This document shows, one piece after another, positions 1 to 8,310 of a stretch of DNA of 64,000 bases. The notes under the pieces were generated by a model. That model made no database searches, had not been told where the DNA came from, and worked only from the letters and a program-made list of their open reading frames with translations. Position 1 is the stretch's first letter, and each line of letters starts with the position of its first letter. Source of the DNA: UBA6522 sp965205045 (GTDB lineage Bacteria; Pseudomonadota; Gammaproteobacteria; Steroidobacterales; Rariloculaceae); NCBI GenBank assembly GCA_965205045.1, contig OZ242031.1, positions 2,232,001-2,296,000 on the forward strand. The letters run 5' to 3'. Both the position numbers and the translations under genes were made by a program.

Positions 1-1694
1 TTGGAAAAGAAATCTGGTTGCTTAGGTCGCCTTTTCGAAGTTCGAGTCGAATACCGAATTCGCGTACCGCCCAAGATTTCTATGTGGAACTGGAATCTAA
101 AGATGTAGAAGGTGCTAACGAGGCCTTTGACAAGGTGCGTGATGCACTATTCGGGAATTGGAAGGCACGAATCCGGGGCAGTCTAACGGGTGGTCGCTCC
201 AACAACCGCGCAACGGTTAGCGTAGAGTTTAGGGATCATCCGAAATACCTAGAAAAGCCCGAGAGATTTCAAGAAGAGGTGACTTTGCCCATCTCTGGCA
301 ACTCGCTGGCGGCAATTGATCGGACAACTTTCGATATTTTGATTTTTCGTCCTGAAGGGCAGCAAGTGGGACTACCAGTTGGCGAAATGCGCGAGTATCT
401 AAAGCAATTCGGCAATGTGTCAGTTTACGACGCAGGTTTTCGACTTCCGTATTATGGTTCTTCACAGGACAAGACAGGACACGATTGGCTGAATGTCGGT
501 TCAGATCAAGGGCGTCGTGCTACTACTTCAGAATTGTTGCCGGAACACCTAAAGGTGGGGACGCGTTATCTTTTGGACCTGCCTGCGCCGGGTCGGATAT
601 TCGGGACGGTTGAAATTGACACGAACCACGAACGTTCATTCGCAGATAGCTCGCTAGCGGTCCCAGGCACTTGGCTGCAGATACAACCGGGCCGAGATCG
701 ACTTACCGCAAACGCTGCCTTTAAACAATTGCGAGACTTGGTGCGCTTCTCACTCGACTACTATGCGTCTCGCTATCGACTGCTATCTGACCGAATAACT
801 GAAAAACGCCGTATACGTGAAGCGCCCACACAGGTCATTAGACGTGCGGTAAAAACCTTGGATCTCCATCAAAATGAGATGCCTCGTGAAGTATATCGTG
901 AGGTACGAAAAGAGGTAGTCGCTGCAAACAAAGCGGTAGCGAGCGAGAAAAAAATAAGAGAGCACAGAGCCGCTTTGCTTGCTCCGTTGGCAACGGCAGG
1001 CATAACCGCGCTCGCGTTGAACCATGAATTGGCACGAGAACGGCGCCTTTTGCAGAAGGCGGTAAGGCGACTGAACTCTCTCGCCGACGAACATAGTATC
1101 GCAGAGCTCACCGAATTGGCGGATGGATTCAAGGAAGCTGATCTGCGATTGAGCTCAATCCAAGATCTGTTCACTCCCTTGCTAACCGATGAGGACAGGA
1201 CAGCAAGGCAGAGGCTTGCGGTAAAACCAGTTGTTCAACAAGTTGTTCGCTCTATGCGTCCTCTGATGCCCGGGGTTAAGTTCGACTACTATAGCATTTC
1301 TTCCAAGACATTATTTCCCGTCGGGGCGTTTTCCGATTGGAGTGCTGTTTTGCAGAATGCCTTTGCAAATTCTTGGAATGCGATGTTAGGTGCTTCGACA
1401 ATGTCTGTATACATCGAAACGGGATACGGCCCACGAAACCGTGAATGGATACGCATTAGTGACAGCGGCGTGGGGCTCGGTATGCCATTGGCCGATTCCA
1501 ATACGCTGTTCAATCCCTTTGAACGCCAATTACAAGTGGATGACAGCCGGCGTTCTCTAATGATTGGAGGGCAAGGCCTAGGCCTCACCATTGTGCGAAT
1601 GATAGCCAATAGAAGGTCAGCAAAAGTGGCGTTCGTCGTGCCTAAAGTGGGCTTTTCGACGACGCTGGAGCTTTCTTGGCAAGGACAATCGTGA
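1..1694 (+). CDS. ATP-binding, histidine-kinase-like signalling protein (5' partial)
   Basis: The reading frame is open to the left edge of the window, so the true start lies outside it; the TTG at 18 is only the first possible start inside. The visible N-terminal part (segments such as VYDAGFRLPYYG followed by DWL) resembles the linker after an Hsp90-like ATPase domain in large ATP-binding proteins common in defence islands, which suggests a missing first ATPase domain. The C-terminal part is a kinase core: an H-box-like helix with ALNHELARE (His codon at 1023), an N-box (NAFANSWNA), a G1 box (DSGVGL) and a G2 box (GGQGLGLTIV). It is cytoplasmic by sequence, with no membrane helix seen. Its stop overlaps the next gene's start as ATGA, and that gene is receiver-like, so phosphotransfer between the two is a reasonable inference. 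Base composition is AT-richer than the rest of the window. Confidence 0.75.
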   Translation, partial: GKEIWLLRSPFRSSSRIPNSRTAQDFYVELESKDVEGANEAFDKVRDALFGNWKARIRGSLTGGRSNNRATVSVEFRDHPKYLEKPERFQEEVTLPISGNSLAAIDRTTFDILIFRPEGQQVGLPVGEMREYLKQFGNVSVYDAGFRLPYYGSSQDKTGHDWLNVGSDQGRRATTSELLPEHLKVGTRYLLDLPAPGRIFGTVEIDTNHERSFADSSLAVPGTWLQIQPGRDRLTANAAFKQLRDLVRFSLDYYASRYRLLSDRITEKRRIREAPTQVIRRAVKTLDLHQNEMPREVYREVRKEVVAANKAVASEKKIREHRAALLAPLATAGITALALNHELARERRLLQKAVRRLNSLADEHSIAELTELADGFKEADLRLSSIQDLFTPLLTDEDRTARQRLAVKPVVQQVVRSMRPLMPGVKFDYYSISSKTLFPVGAFSDWSAVLQNAFANSWNAMLGASTMSVYIETGYGPRNREWIRISDSGVGLGMPLADSNTLFNPFERQLQVDDSRRSLMIGGQGLGLTIVRMIANRRSAKVAFVVPKVGFSTTLELSWQGQS

Positions 1695-2980
1695 TGAAAA
1701 TTATTGTTTGCGACGATATAAGTGATCGGGGTGATGAGACAATCAGCGCCATAAAGCAAGTATGCCCCAATATGAGGGTCGGTTGCTTATTTGAGAAAAA
1801 GTTATCCGACTCACTTCAAACCCTTTTTGAGGTGGTTTCCAAAATACTCCCATCGGAAGGCGGTGTTCAAGTTGAGCATCTGCAAGCGATAGGCGGGAAT
1901 TTCGATTGTGACGTGCTAATCATCGACAATAATCTCGCTGCTCTCGATACAAAAGGTGCACGCGTTACTGCGGAGAGCATTGCTGGTTACATACGGGCCT
2001 TTGGGGGTGCAGTGTACATCGTCTCGTTGAATAGGAATCCTGAAGTAGACTTCGATCTACGTTATTTGATGGGAGACTACCAAACAATAACGGATATTGC
2101 CTTGAACACAGATCATCTCTCAATTTCTCGCCTCTGGGGCGATGCGGGCGTCCAGTCGCCTGATGATTCGCCATTTCGACCTTGGTATTGGCCGTCGTTG
2201 CCCGAGGCCATTGAGCGTCGAAGAAAACAGATCGAATTTGTCAATGAACACCTTGAAAGGAGCATGCTGGAAGCGCTGTCGTTTCCTCTGACGTCCATAA
2301 ACAATCTTTCGCGCCACGCCAAGGCGGCGCTCTGGCCTAGAGCTGCAGATGTTTCGGGAGAAGACGCGGAGGAAATGCTGAGGAATGTCACATTCCTGGA
2401 TTTCTTTAAGGTAGCGGGGCGTTCACTACCAGTTGCCAAGGAGCGCGCGTACATAGCTGATTCGGTAAAAAATGGAGATCGCTCCCTTTTGGGTGCGGTA
2501 GCGAGCGTGACCGCTGCGGAGTTGGACAGGTGGTTTCGCCGTGATGTACTGGGCCCGCAGGACATCTTGGTAGATATACCACACTTGTTAATGAGAATGC
2601 CTTTTCTGCTCGGAGATAGGGTTGGTGACATCACCCATTGGAATAGAACGGTAGCGACGAAAGATGAATTTTGCGGTCTAGACGAAACGTACTATCGAAA
2701 TCATCTGGTATCCTTAAAGTTCCCACACGACATGTGGGTGCAAAGCCCTTGCTTTTGGTGGCCAGAAATAAAGCAGAATAAAGAGCTTGATGATTTATTT
2801 TTTAGTTCGAATGTGAAATGGATCGATGCCCTATTTTGCGAAGATACTTCGACTTTCCTTGACTCATCGGATCAAGATCTCATTGAATTTGCAACTGAGT
2901 ACGAAGAGGGGACGTGGAACAGACGTGTTGTTGAGTGCGTAGATAGTTACAACTATTCTCCTCGTAGCCGCTTAACCTAG
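1694..2980 (+). CDS. Response-regulator-like protein with a long unknown C-terminal region
   Basis: ATG at 1694 was chosen over the TTG at 1676 because it overlaps the upstream stop by 4 bases and begins with a typical receiver strand, MKIIVCDD. Residues 1-115 look like a receiver domain: acidic pair D7-D8, a candidate phosphoacceptor D78 in DVLIIDNN, and S111 after the fourth strand. I cannot place the conserved receiver lysine, so the domain may be divergent or a pseudo-receiver. There is an insertion between the first strand and D78. The remaining roughly 310 residues match nothing I recognise and contain no DNA-binding helix-turn-helix that I can see, so a role as an ordinary transcription factor is not supported. 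Translationally coupled to the kinase-like gene. Confidence 0.6.
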   Translation: MKIIVCDDISDRGDETISAIKQVCPNMRVGCLFEKKLSDSLQTLFEVVSKILPSEGGVQVEHLQAIGGNFDCDVLIIDNNLAALDTKGARVTAESIAGYIRAFGGAVYIVSLNRNPEVDFDLRYLMGDYQTITDIALNTDHLSISRLWGDAGVQSPDDSPFRPWYWPSLPEAIERRRKQIEFVNEHLERSMLEALSFPLTSINNLSRHAKAALWPRAADVSGEDAEEMLRNVTFLDFFKVAGRSLPVAKERAYIADSVKNGDRSLLGAVASVTAAELDRWFRRDVLGPQDILVDIPHLLMRMPFLLGDRVGDITHWNRTVATKDEFCGLDETYYRNHLVSLKFPHDMWVQSPCFWWPEIKQNKELDDLFFSSNVKWIDALFCEDTSTFLDSSDQDLIEFATEYEEGTWNRRVVECVDSYNYSPRSRLT

Positions 2981-2999
2981 CCACCTCCTGAGTCTGGTT

Positions 3000-3608
3000 A
3001 TGGGTACGAGTGCGGTAAATTACCTGAAGAGCGTGCTTACTCTTTACGCACGTCGTGGTGTTAAAGAATGGAGAAGTGCACCTAGAGAAATCAGGAGAGC
3101 GGCAGAAAGATATGTTACTGTAAGAATTGCAGATAAGCAAGCGGAGATCGGGCCGGCGCTTCTGGATCAAGGTAAAAACTACTTGGTGCCAATGCCAGAA
3201 GTTAAGGGAGTTGATTGGTGTTTTTTCAAACCAATATCACCGTTTAACCCGTCTTTAATGTGCTCGTTCGATGTGTTACTGCTGTGTGGAAAAAAAACGC
3301 TAGGATTGCGTTTCGAGCCTCCAGAAAAAGTAAGCTCGACTCATGGATACACTCATGTTCAGTTTTCGAGTGAATTGGCTCACAGGACACTGCCCATTCG
3401 TAGTGTGCCTGATTGGTTACCGACATCGTATCCAGCGGTGCCCGTTCGTGCGAAAAATTCTCTTGAACTGTTTCTTTCACTTGGAGTAGCTATGCACGGA
3501 TTCCCTGATGGTATGGTCGATATACTTCGGGATATATTTAGAAAGGGAAACAAAACGCGGGAAGCTCAACACTACATTATAATCTTACACAGGCTTGTAA
3601 GTGTATAA
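3000..3608 (+). CDS. Hypothetical protein, third gene of the kinase/receiver module
   Basis: A 202-residue protein 19 bases after the receiver-like gene, same strand and same AT-rich composition, so probably co-transcribed with it. I do not recognise the family. Visible features are a basic N-terminus (RRGVKEWRSAPREIRRAAERY), a beta-rich middle, and a His/Gln-rich stretch HGYTHVQFS around residues 117-125 following LGLRFEPPE. No membrane helix, signal peptide or PD-(D/E)xK signature is evident. By position it is the best candidate for an output or effector of the two upstream genes, but this is inference only. It ends 2 bases before the stop of the convergent methyltransferase gene. Confidence 0.5.
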   Translation: MGTSAVNYLKSVLTLYARRGVKEWRSAPREIRRAAERYVTVRIADKQAEIGPALLDQGKNYLVPMPEVKGVDWCFFKPISPFNPSLMCSFDVLLLCGKKTLGLRFEPPEKVSSTHGYTHVQFSSELAHRTLPIRSVPDWLPTSYPAVPVRAKNSLELFLSLGVAMHGFPDGMVDILRDIFRKGNKTREAQHYIIILHRLVSV

Positions 3609-3610
3609 TA

Positions 3611-5077
3611 TCAAACGCGAACAGCCGCCAAGAACCGCTTATAGCAGCGGACATAGCCATTTTTGAGTTGCGGAGTATTTCCAAGCAGGCATTTTGCCAA
3701 GCCGCCATCACGCAAGCGCTCATATATCAATTCCACTTGATTCATTGGCGGAAAAATGGCGTACAGTCCGTGTGATGGAACCAATCCGGATCGATCCAAC
3801 GCGACTCGCGGGTACTTTGCGATTTCTGGGACGAGCAGTTTTGGGCGGGACCAATCAGTGACCCGCAGTCGCTCGATGGTGCGATACCAGGGAGCTCCAT
3901 TTCGGACGATATAGCGGTTTTCCAGTCGGTCGCGAAAGCGATTAAGGCGTTTCGCCAGTTCGGGGTAGTCAGCAATGTCACGTAGACTCCCGGCGTTGTC
4001 GAATAATGAAATAACATGACGGCCACGCCAGCGGACGTTGCCCTCGTCGACTTCGGAACAATCCACCCAAGGAGCCAGAAGTTCCTGCTCGACATCGTTG
4101 GCTCCTTGCTCGACAATAAAAGCTGGCGTGATTCCTAGAGTTGGACCGACGCGAATCGTGCAGCCCCGGTCGATCAGAGTGCGCCCTCGGCGCGTGCGAC
4201 GAATTTGTGTGGACGGAGGCCTTGGTGGCCTCTTGGATGCAATGAGTATGCTCGGGTAGGCATTTACCCTTCGTGTGTACGCCTCCACAGCCTGGATAGG
4301 AGCGTTAGAAAGAATATTGAGTTGCGGCAGCCATTTGCCTCTAAACGCGGTTGCGTAGGCTGTGTACTGCCATCGGTCCGAGCAAAGGAATCCGCATTTC
4401 CCACCTATTGACAACTCGCCAAAGGCTTTGTCCAAAAACGGCAAATAAAGGTCGCCGCCAGTAAGGGTACGTGAGAATCTTGCCTCGTAGGCGGTGCGTA
4501 GCGGTACCGGTATGCGATTCCAACGGAGATAAGGGGGATTGGCCACGACATGGGTGAATGGCGTTTTCGGCGGGTCGGCGAGGAGGTAGTCGGCGACTCG
4601 GATCCAGGCTTGCGAGCAAGCCACTGCTGTTCGTGGATGTACGCCAAGATCGAGTAGCGCGCGAACAAGCCGGAGGCGTGCGGCACGCGCGGCTGGTCGG
4701 TGAATCTCGAAAGCCGTAATCTGGGTACGAAGGTGCCGAATCTTCGGTTCGACCCCCTGTTGCCTGAGCGACTCTACCAGCCTCGTAGCGGCCTGAACGA
4801 CGAATTCCCCGGCACCCGCTGCAGGCTCGAGGAGTCGCTTCTCGGACAGGTCAGCCGACGCGCTCCAACCCACTTCGTCCAATATCCGATGGGCTACCGT
4901 CGGCATCGTGTACACTCCACAACGCTCGTGAAGCGCTCGGGTCGCCTCGTTGATCGATTCCTCGATACGGCACGGGGTATTGCAGGTACCGTTTGACTCT
5001 CGGATCGCGAGTTTTTCAGGATTCAGGCCGGATTCGTGGCGGAGCGGCGTGCTGGTATCGGGATTGTTTGCGGGCAT
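3611..5077 (-). CDS. N6-adenine DNA methyltransferase, TaqI/Eco57I-like
   Basis: A 488-residue protein of the gamma-class N6-adenine methyltransferase type. Motif I (EPAAGAGEF, residues 84-92) binds S-adenosylmethionine and motif IV (NPPY, residues 180-183, in VVANPPYLRWNR) is the catalytic loop. The C-terminal 250 residues would be the target-recognition domain. Length fits M.TaqI-like enzymes; the roughly 1000-residue Eco57I-type fusions with a nuclease are excluded. No nuclease motif is seen. The N-terminal 50 residues before GVYTMPTVAHRIL are poorly conserved-looking and overlap the divergent cytosine methyltransferase, so the real start may be internal. Confidence 0.85.
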   Translation of the reverse strand: MPANNPDTSTPLRHESGLNPEKLAIRESNGTCNTPCRIEESINEATRALHERCGVYTMPTVAHRILDEVGWSASADLSEKRLLEPAAGAGEFVVQAATRLVESLRQQGVEPKIRHLRTQITAFEIHRPAARAARLRLVRALLDLGVHPRTAVACSQAWIRVADYLLADPPKTPFTHVVANPPYLRWNRIPVPLRTAYEARFSRTLTGGDLYLPFLDKAFGELSIGGKCGFLCSDRWQYTAYATAFRGKWLPQLNILSNAPIQAVEAYTRRVNAYPSILIASKRPPRPPSTQIRRTRRGRTLIDRGCTIRVGPTLGITPAFIVEQGANDVEQELLAPWVDCSEVDEGNVRWRGRHVISLFDNAGSLRDIADYPELAKRLNRFRDRLENRYIVRNGAPWYRTIERLRVTDWSRPKLLVPEIAKYPRVALDRSGLVPSHGLYAIFPPMNQVELIYERLRDGGLAKCLLGNTPQLKNGYVRCYKRFLAAVRV

Positions 5078-6203
5078 CGGAGGATTCGAGTCAGGCTTTC
5101 GCCGCGCGGGCCACTCGACGATTCTACTATGTGAGAACGATCCCTACGCCGTAACGGTTCTCAATCATAGATTTCCAAGCGTGCGTCTGCATGAGGATGT
5201 CGCCGACCTGGAGGCGCTCCCCGAGAACACCGATGTCGTTGCTGCTGGTTTCCCGTGCCAGAACCTGTCGATGGCAGGTGACAAAGTCGGAATACGCGGC
5301 CGCGAGAGTTCGATGGTTGATCATCTTTTCCGGCTATTGGACAAACGTCCCGTCCCGTGGGTGGTGATCGAAAATGTCTACTTCATGCTCCACCTGGCGA
5401 AAGGCGCGGCGATGGAGTTCATTCTCGGTCATCTCGAAGAGAGGGGTTATCGATGGGCTTACCGTGTCGTGGACAGTCGGGCGTTCGGACTGCCGCAACG
5501 GCGCCGACGCGTATTTGTCGTCGCCAGTCAGTCGGAAGATCCCCGATCCATCATTTTGTCGGACGATGCGCCGCGCGGGGCATGGCCGAAACCGGATATG
5601 GCGCGTCCCATTGGGTTCTACTGGACGGAAGGGCGTACTGGAAGCGGTTTGACCGGGGATGCGATCCCGCCCCTCAAGGCCGGCTCGTCGCTGGGGATAC
5701 CGTGTCCACCGGCCGTGCTATTGCCGAGCGGACGTGTGGTGACGCCGCCAATAGAAGCGGTCGAACGGTTCCAAGGGTTCCCCCCACGGTGGTCTTCGGC
5801 GCTACGTGGGCGAGCAGCACGGCGGCGATGGCGGCTTCTGGGTAATGCTGTATCGGTTCCAATCGCCACATGGATAGGTAACCGGTTGAGTGAACCCGGG
5901 GAGTATGACTCCAGTCAGGATGCACCGTTGGATCAGGGGAAACCATGGCCTACAGCGGCCTGGAATATGGGGGACGGTCGAGTATCTGCAAGCGTTTCCG
6001 AGCTTCCAATCCGCAAGCGGCGGGGGCGCTTGTCGGCCTTCAACACGGACAGGTGGCCCGATCTATCGGTACGGGCACTAAAGGGGTTCGTAAAGAGAGT
6101 CCGTCGCAGCAAGTTGAAGTATCCCGATGGATTTCGGAGCGCTCTTGAAGCAGAGCTTGTTCGGCGTGCCGGGACAATCGATCTGAACGAAACCAAGGGC
6201 TGA
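5049..6203 (+). CDS. DNA (cytosine-5-)-methyltransferase
   Basis: C5-cytosine methyltransferase with all main motifs in order: motif I (LFAGIGGFESGF), motif IV with catalytic Cys70 in GFPCQNLS, motif VI (ENV in VVIENVYF), motif VIII (QRRRRVF) and motif X (GNAVSVPIATWIG). GTG at 5049 places motif I at the N-terminus as usual; the frame is open up to an alternative start at 4950, which would overlap the divergent N6 methyltransferase further. The recognition region between VIII and X is short. About 90 residues after motif X are basic and unrecognised. With no nuclease partner seen, it is either an orphan or part of a system whose effector is not a standard restriction enzyme. Confidence 0.88.
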   Translation: MLVSGLFAGIGGFESGFRRAGHSTILLCENDPYAVTVLNHRFPSVRLHEDVADLEALPENTDVVAAGFPCQNLSMAGDKVGIRGRESSMVDHLFRLLDKRPVPWVVIENVYFMLHLAKGAAMEFILGHLEERGYRWAYRVVDSRAFGLPQRRRRVFVVASQSEDPRSIILSDDAPRGAWPKPDMARPIGFYWTEGRTGSGLTGDAIPPLKAGSSLGIPCPPAVLLPSGRVVTPPIEAVERFQGFPPRWSSALRGRAARRRWRLLGNAVSVPIATWIGNRLSEPGEYDSSQDAPLDQGKPWPTAAWNMGDGRVSASVSELPIRKRRGRLSAFNTDRWPDLSVRALKGFVKRVRRSKLKYPDGFRSALEAELVRRAGTIDLNETKG

Positions 6204-6328
6204 CCATCGGTGGCGCCTTGCTGGCAAGACCCTCGAATCTGCTTTGCACTGTTCCGTCGAGCTTGCCTAAACTCGACTTTAAGGAAAGTCCGGGCCTGAG
6301 TTTCCGCGCGTTACCAAGCCGTATCCTG

Positions 6329-7336
6329 TTACTCTGACGCTACCAAACGAACGCGCTCGTCGTTTGCGGGGACTTCGGTCTCGGAGACGTGCACGTTTTT
6401 CAACAGATCATCCGCCGAATCCCGCAACCGCGACAGGGCCATCTGCATGTAAACCGGGTCGATTTCGATTCCAAGGCTATTGCGCCCGACTTTGGCGGCG
6501 GCGACCTGGGTAGTGCCGGTGCCGGTGAACGGATCCAGCACCGTGTCGCCGACGAAACTGAACATGCGAATCAGGCGTTCGGCAAGCGCTACCGGAAAAG
6601 GAGCCGGGTGCGCTCGCGTGGATGCGCCGCCGACATCCGTCCACACTTGCTGGAAGCACGCCCGAAAGTACTCTCTCGAAAGCAGGCTCAATATTCGTGC
6701 GGATTCGGTCGGTCGTCGATAGCCGCCGGGTTTACGCTGCATGAGGATGTATTCGATGTCGTTCTTTATTACGGCGTTGGGTTCGTACGGTTTGCCCAGG
6801 AAACCTCCGGGGCCTCGCTCCACCTCGTAGACGGCATTGGCGATCTTGCTCCAGATGATAGGCGCGAGATTGTCGAAGCCGAGCTTGCGGCAACGTTCCT
6901 GAATCGAGGCGTGCAAGGGGACGACCATGTGTCGCCCGGCCCGGCCGCGCCGGGAGAGGCAAACGTCGCCGACCACGCAGACCAGGCGGCCACCGGGCGT
7001 CAGCGCGCGGTAGCACATGCTCCAGACCTGGTCGAGTTGGTCGAGAAATTCGTCGTACTCGGCAATGGATCCCAATTGGCCTTCGGAATGGCGGTACTCC
7101 TTGAGTGTCCAGTAGGGCGGAGACGTCACCGCGAGCTGAACCGAATCCGGAGGAAACTCGGCATCGCGCGCGTCTCCCAGCATCAGTTCATGTCTGCTGG
7201 GAACTTGCTGCAACGCGGCTTCGATTGCGGCGGTTGCGGCCGGATCCTTGGCCAACCGGGGGAGATCCCGCGCCAGGTCGTCAAGTCCGCGGCAATACTC
7301 GGGAACGTATGAATGGAGTGAGTCGGTGGAGGTCAT
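6329..7336 (-). CDS. Site-specific DNA methyltransferase, beta-class (N4/N6 amino)
   Basis: A 335-residue amino-methyltransferase with beta-class motif order: catalytic motif IV SPPYW (residues 72-76) comes near the N-terminus and SAM-binding motif I (DPFTGTGTTQVAA) near the C-terminus, with the recognition region between. SPPY at motif IV is frequent in N4-cytosine enzymes, but N6-adenine activity cannot be excluded. Convergent with the cytosine-5 methyltransferase. It is the third methyltransferase within 4 kb and belongs to a different class from the other two. Composition is closer to that of the host chromosome than that of the kinase module. Confidence 0.85.
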   Translation of the reverse strand: MTSTDSLHSYVPEYCRGLDDLARDLPRLAKDPAATAAIEAALQQVPSRHELMLGDARDAEFPPDSVQLAVTSPPYWTLKEYRHSEGQLGSIAEYDEFLDQLDQVWSMCYRALTPGGRLVCVVGDVCLSRRGRAGRHMVVPLHASIQERCRKLGFDNLAPIIWSKIANAVYEVERGPGGFLGKPYEPNAVIKNDIEYILMQRKPGGYRRPTESARILSLLSREYFRACFQQVWTDVGGASTRAHPAPFPVALAERLIRMFSFVGDTVLDPFTGTGTTQVAAAKVGRNSLGIEIDPVYMQMALSRLRDSADDLLKNVHVSETEVPANDERVRLVASE

Positions 7337-7405
7337 CGGTTCAGTGCCTCGGAAATCCTCATGTTCGGCGCATGTCTCCGATTTAACGCCCCCAATGGTA
7401 ACCCG

Positions 7406-7610
7406 TCAATCGCCGATTCTCGCCCTTTTGAATACAATCGACACGACGATGAGAAGCAATCCGATGCCCACCGACGTCAGCACGATCTGAGTGTAAAGCC
7501 CCGGCATCGTCTCTATCGCGTCGGCGCGGAACTCGCCCGCGATGAGGCCTGCCAGGATGCCGCCCAGGGACGCCGCGAGGAACCACGCCCCATCTCGCCC
7601 GTGTCAGCGG
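7406..7610 (-). pseudogene. C-terminal remnant of a POT-family transporter
   Basis: Reading the minus strand from 7610 gives AWFLAASLGGILAGLIAGEF and continues to KRARIGD and a stop at 7406-7408. This is a diverged copy of the last 60 or so residues of the intact POT transporter at 24872-26392, and nucleotide similarity is also obvious. The match stops abruptly near 7610 at CACGCCCC, where a single G is missing relative to the intact copy and unrelated sequence follows. No start or upstream transmembrane part is present, so this is a fragment. Confidence 0.75.
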
Positions 7611-8305
7611 CTTCATGGACGGCACTCCCCATACTGCCAGGCGCCAGTGCCTCCCGGGAGCATTGGCCCATGATCCACGCGGTGACTGCGTCGGGATTGC
7701 GCATCGACGTCGTCCAGACCTCGTTGCGGGGCCTTGTGCATTGAACACCATCATGCCGTGTGGAAGCAGATTTTCCCGGCCTTCTTTCACGAGACCAACC
7801 GCGTCGGGGAATACCGCCAGCGAACTTGCAGCCGTGATTTCCTGCGGCGCAGCCTCCCGGGTCTGATGCAACTCCGTCATCGAAAGGCACATCGACTCCT
7901 GGTCGCTGAGGTAGTCGTTCTGAATCTGTTTGTTCGGCGCTTGGGTATGGTCGTAGACAAAATCGCGTATCTTTGCCAAAGGGTAAGGCATCTTGTGAAA
8001 GATATTGCCGAGCGTGCGGGCAAACTCGACTTGGTGATTGGCATGAGCCACGCGCTCTTTTTCAAAGCGGGCGAAGCCATTTCGTACTGTGGACAGGTCA
8101 CTCAGATCCTTGCCGCCCAGGAATTTCGCCAGAAAGTAGCCGTCTTCGATCGCCATGCCCATGCCGTATGCCGCATACGGCGAAACCGGATGCACCGCAT
8201 CGCCAACGCAGGCGACACGGCCCCTGGTGTAATGGCTCAACGACGGGCGGTTATAGATGTCCCAGCGGAAGATATGCGTCTTGAAATCGGTCTGGGTTGA
8301 TTTCC
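7611..8305 (-). pseudogene. Truncated flavin-dependent monooxygenase remnant
   Basis: From about 8305 down, the minus strand encodes HIFRWDIYNRPSLSHYTRGR followed by VACVGDAVHPVSPYAAYGMG, the conserved GD motif that binds the FAD ribityl chain in PHBH-type hydroxylases, then a helical C-terminal part. The N-terminal GxGxxG FAD domain is missing: the frame runs directly into the end of the MFS gene at 8311. Near 7745 the plausible coding frame shifts, continuing as EVWTTSMRNPDAVTAWIMG until the POT fragment. An intact enzyme of the same superfamily lies at 13846-14961. Confidence 0.65.
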
Positions 8306-8310
8306 CGCAG

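Noticed and set aside
1..3608. Identification as a Detocs phage-defence system
   Set aside because: Shares the idea of kinase plus receiver, but lacks a second receiver-effector protein with a recognisable output domain and lacks TPR repeats in the visible kinase; the name would overstate the evidence.
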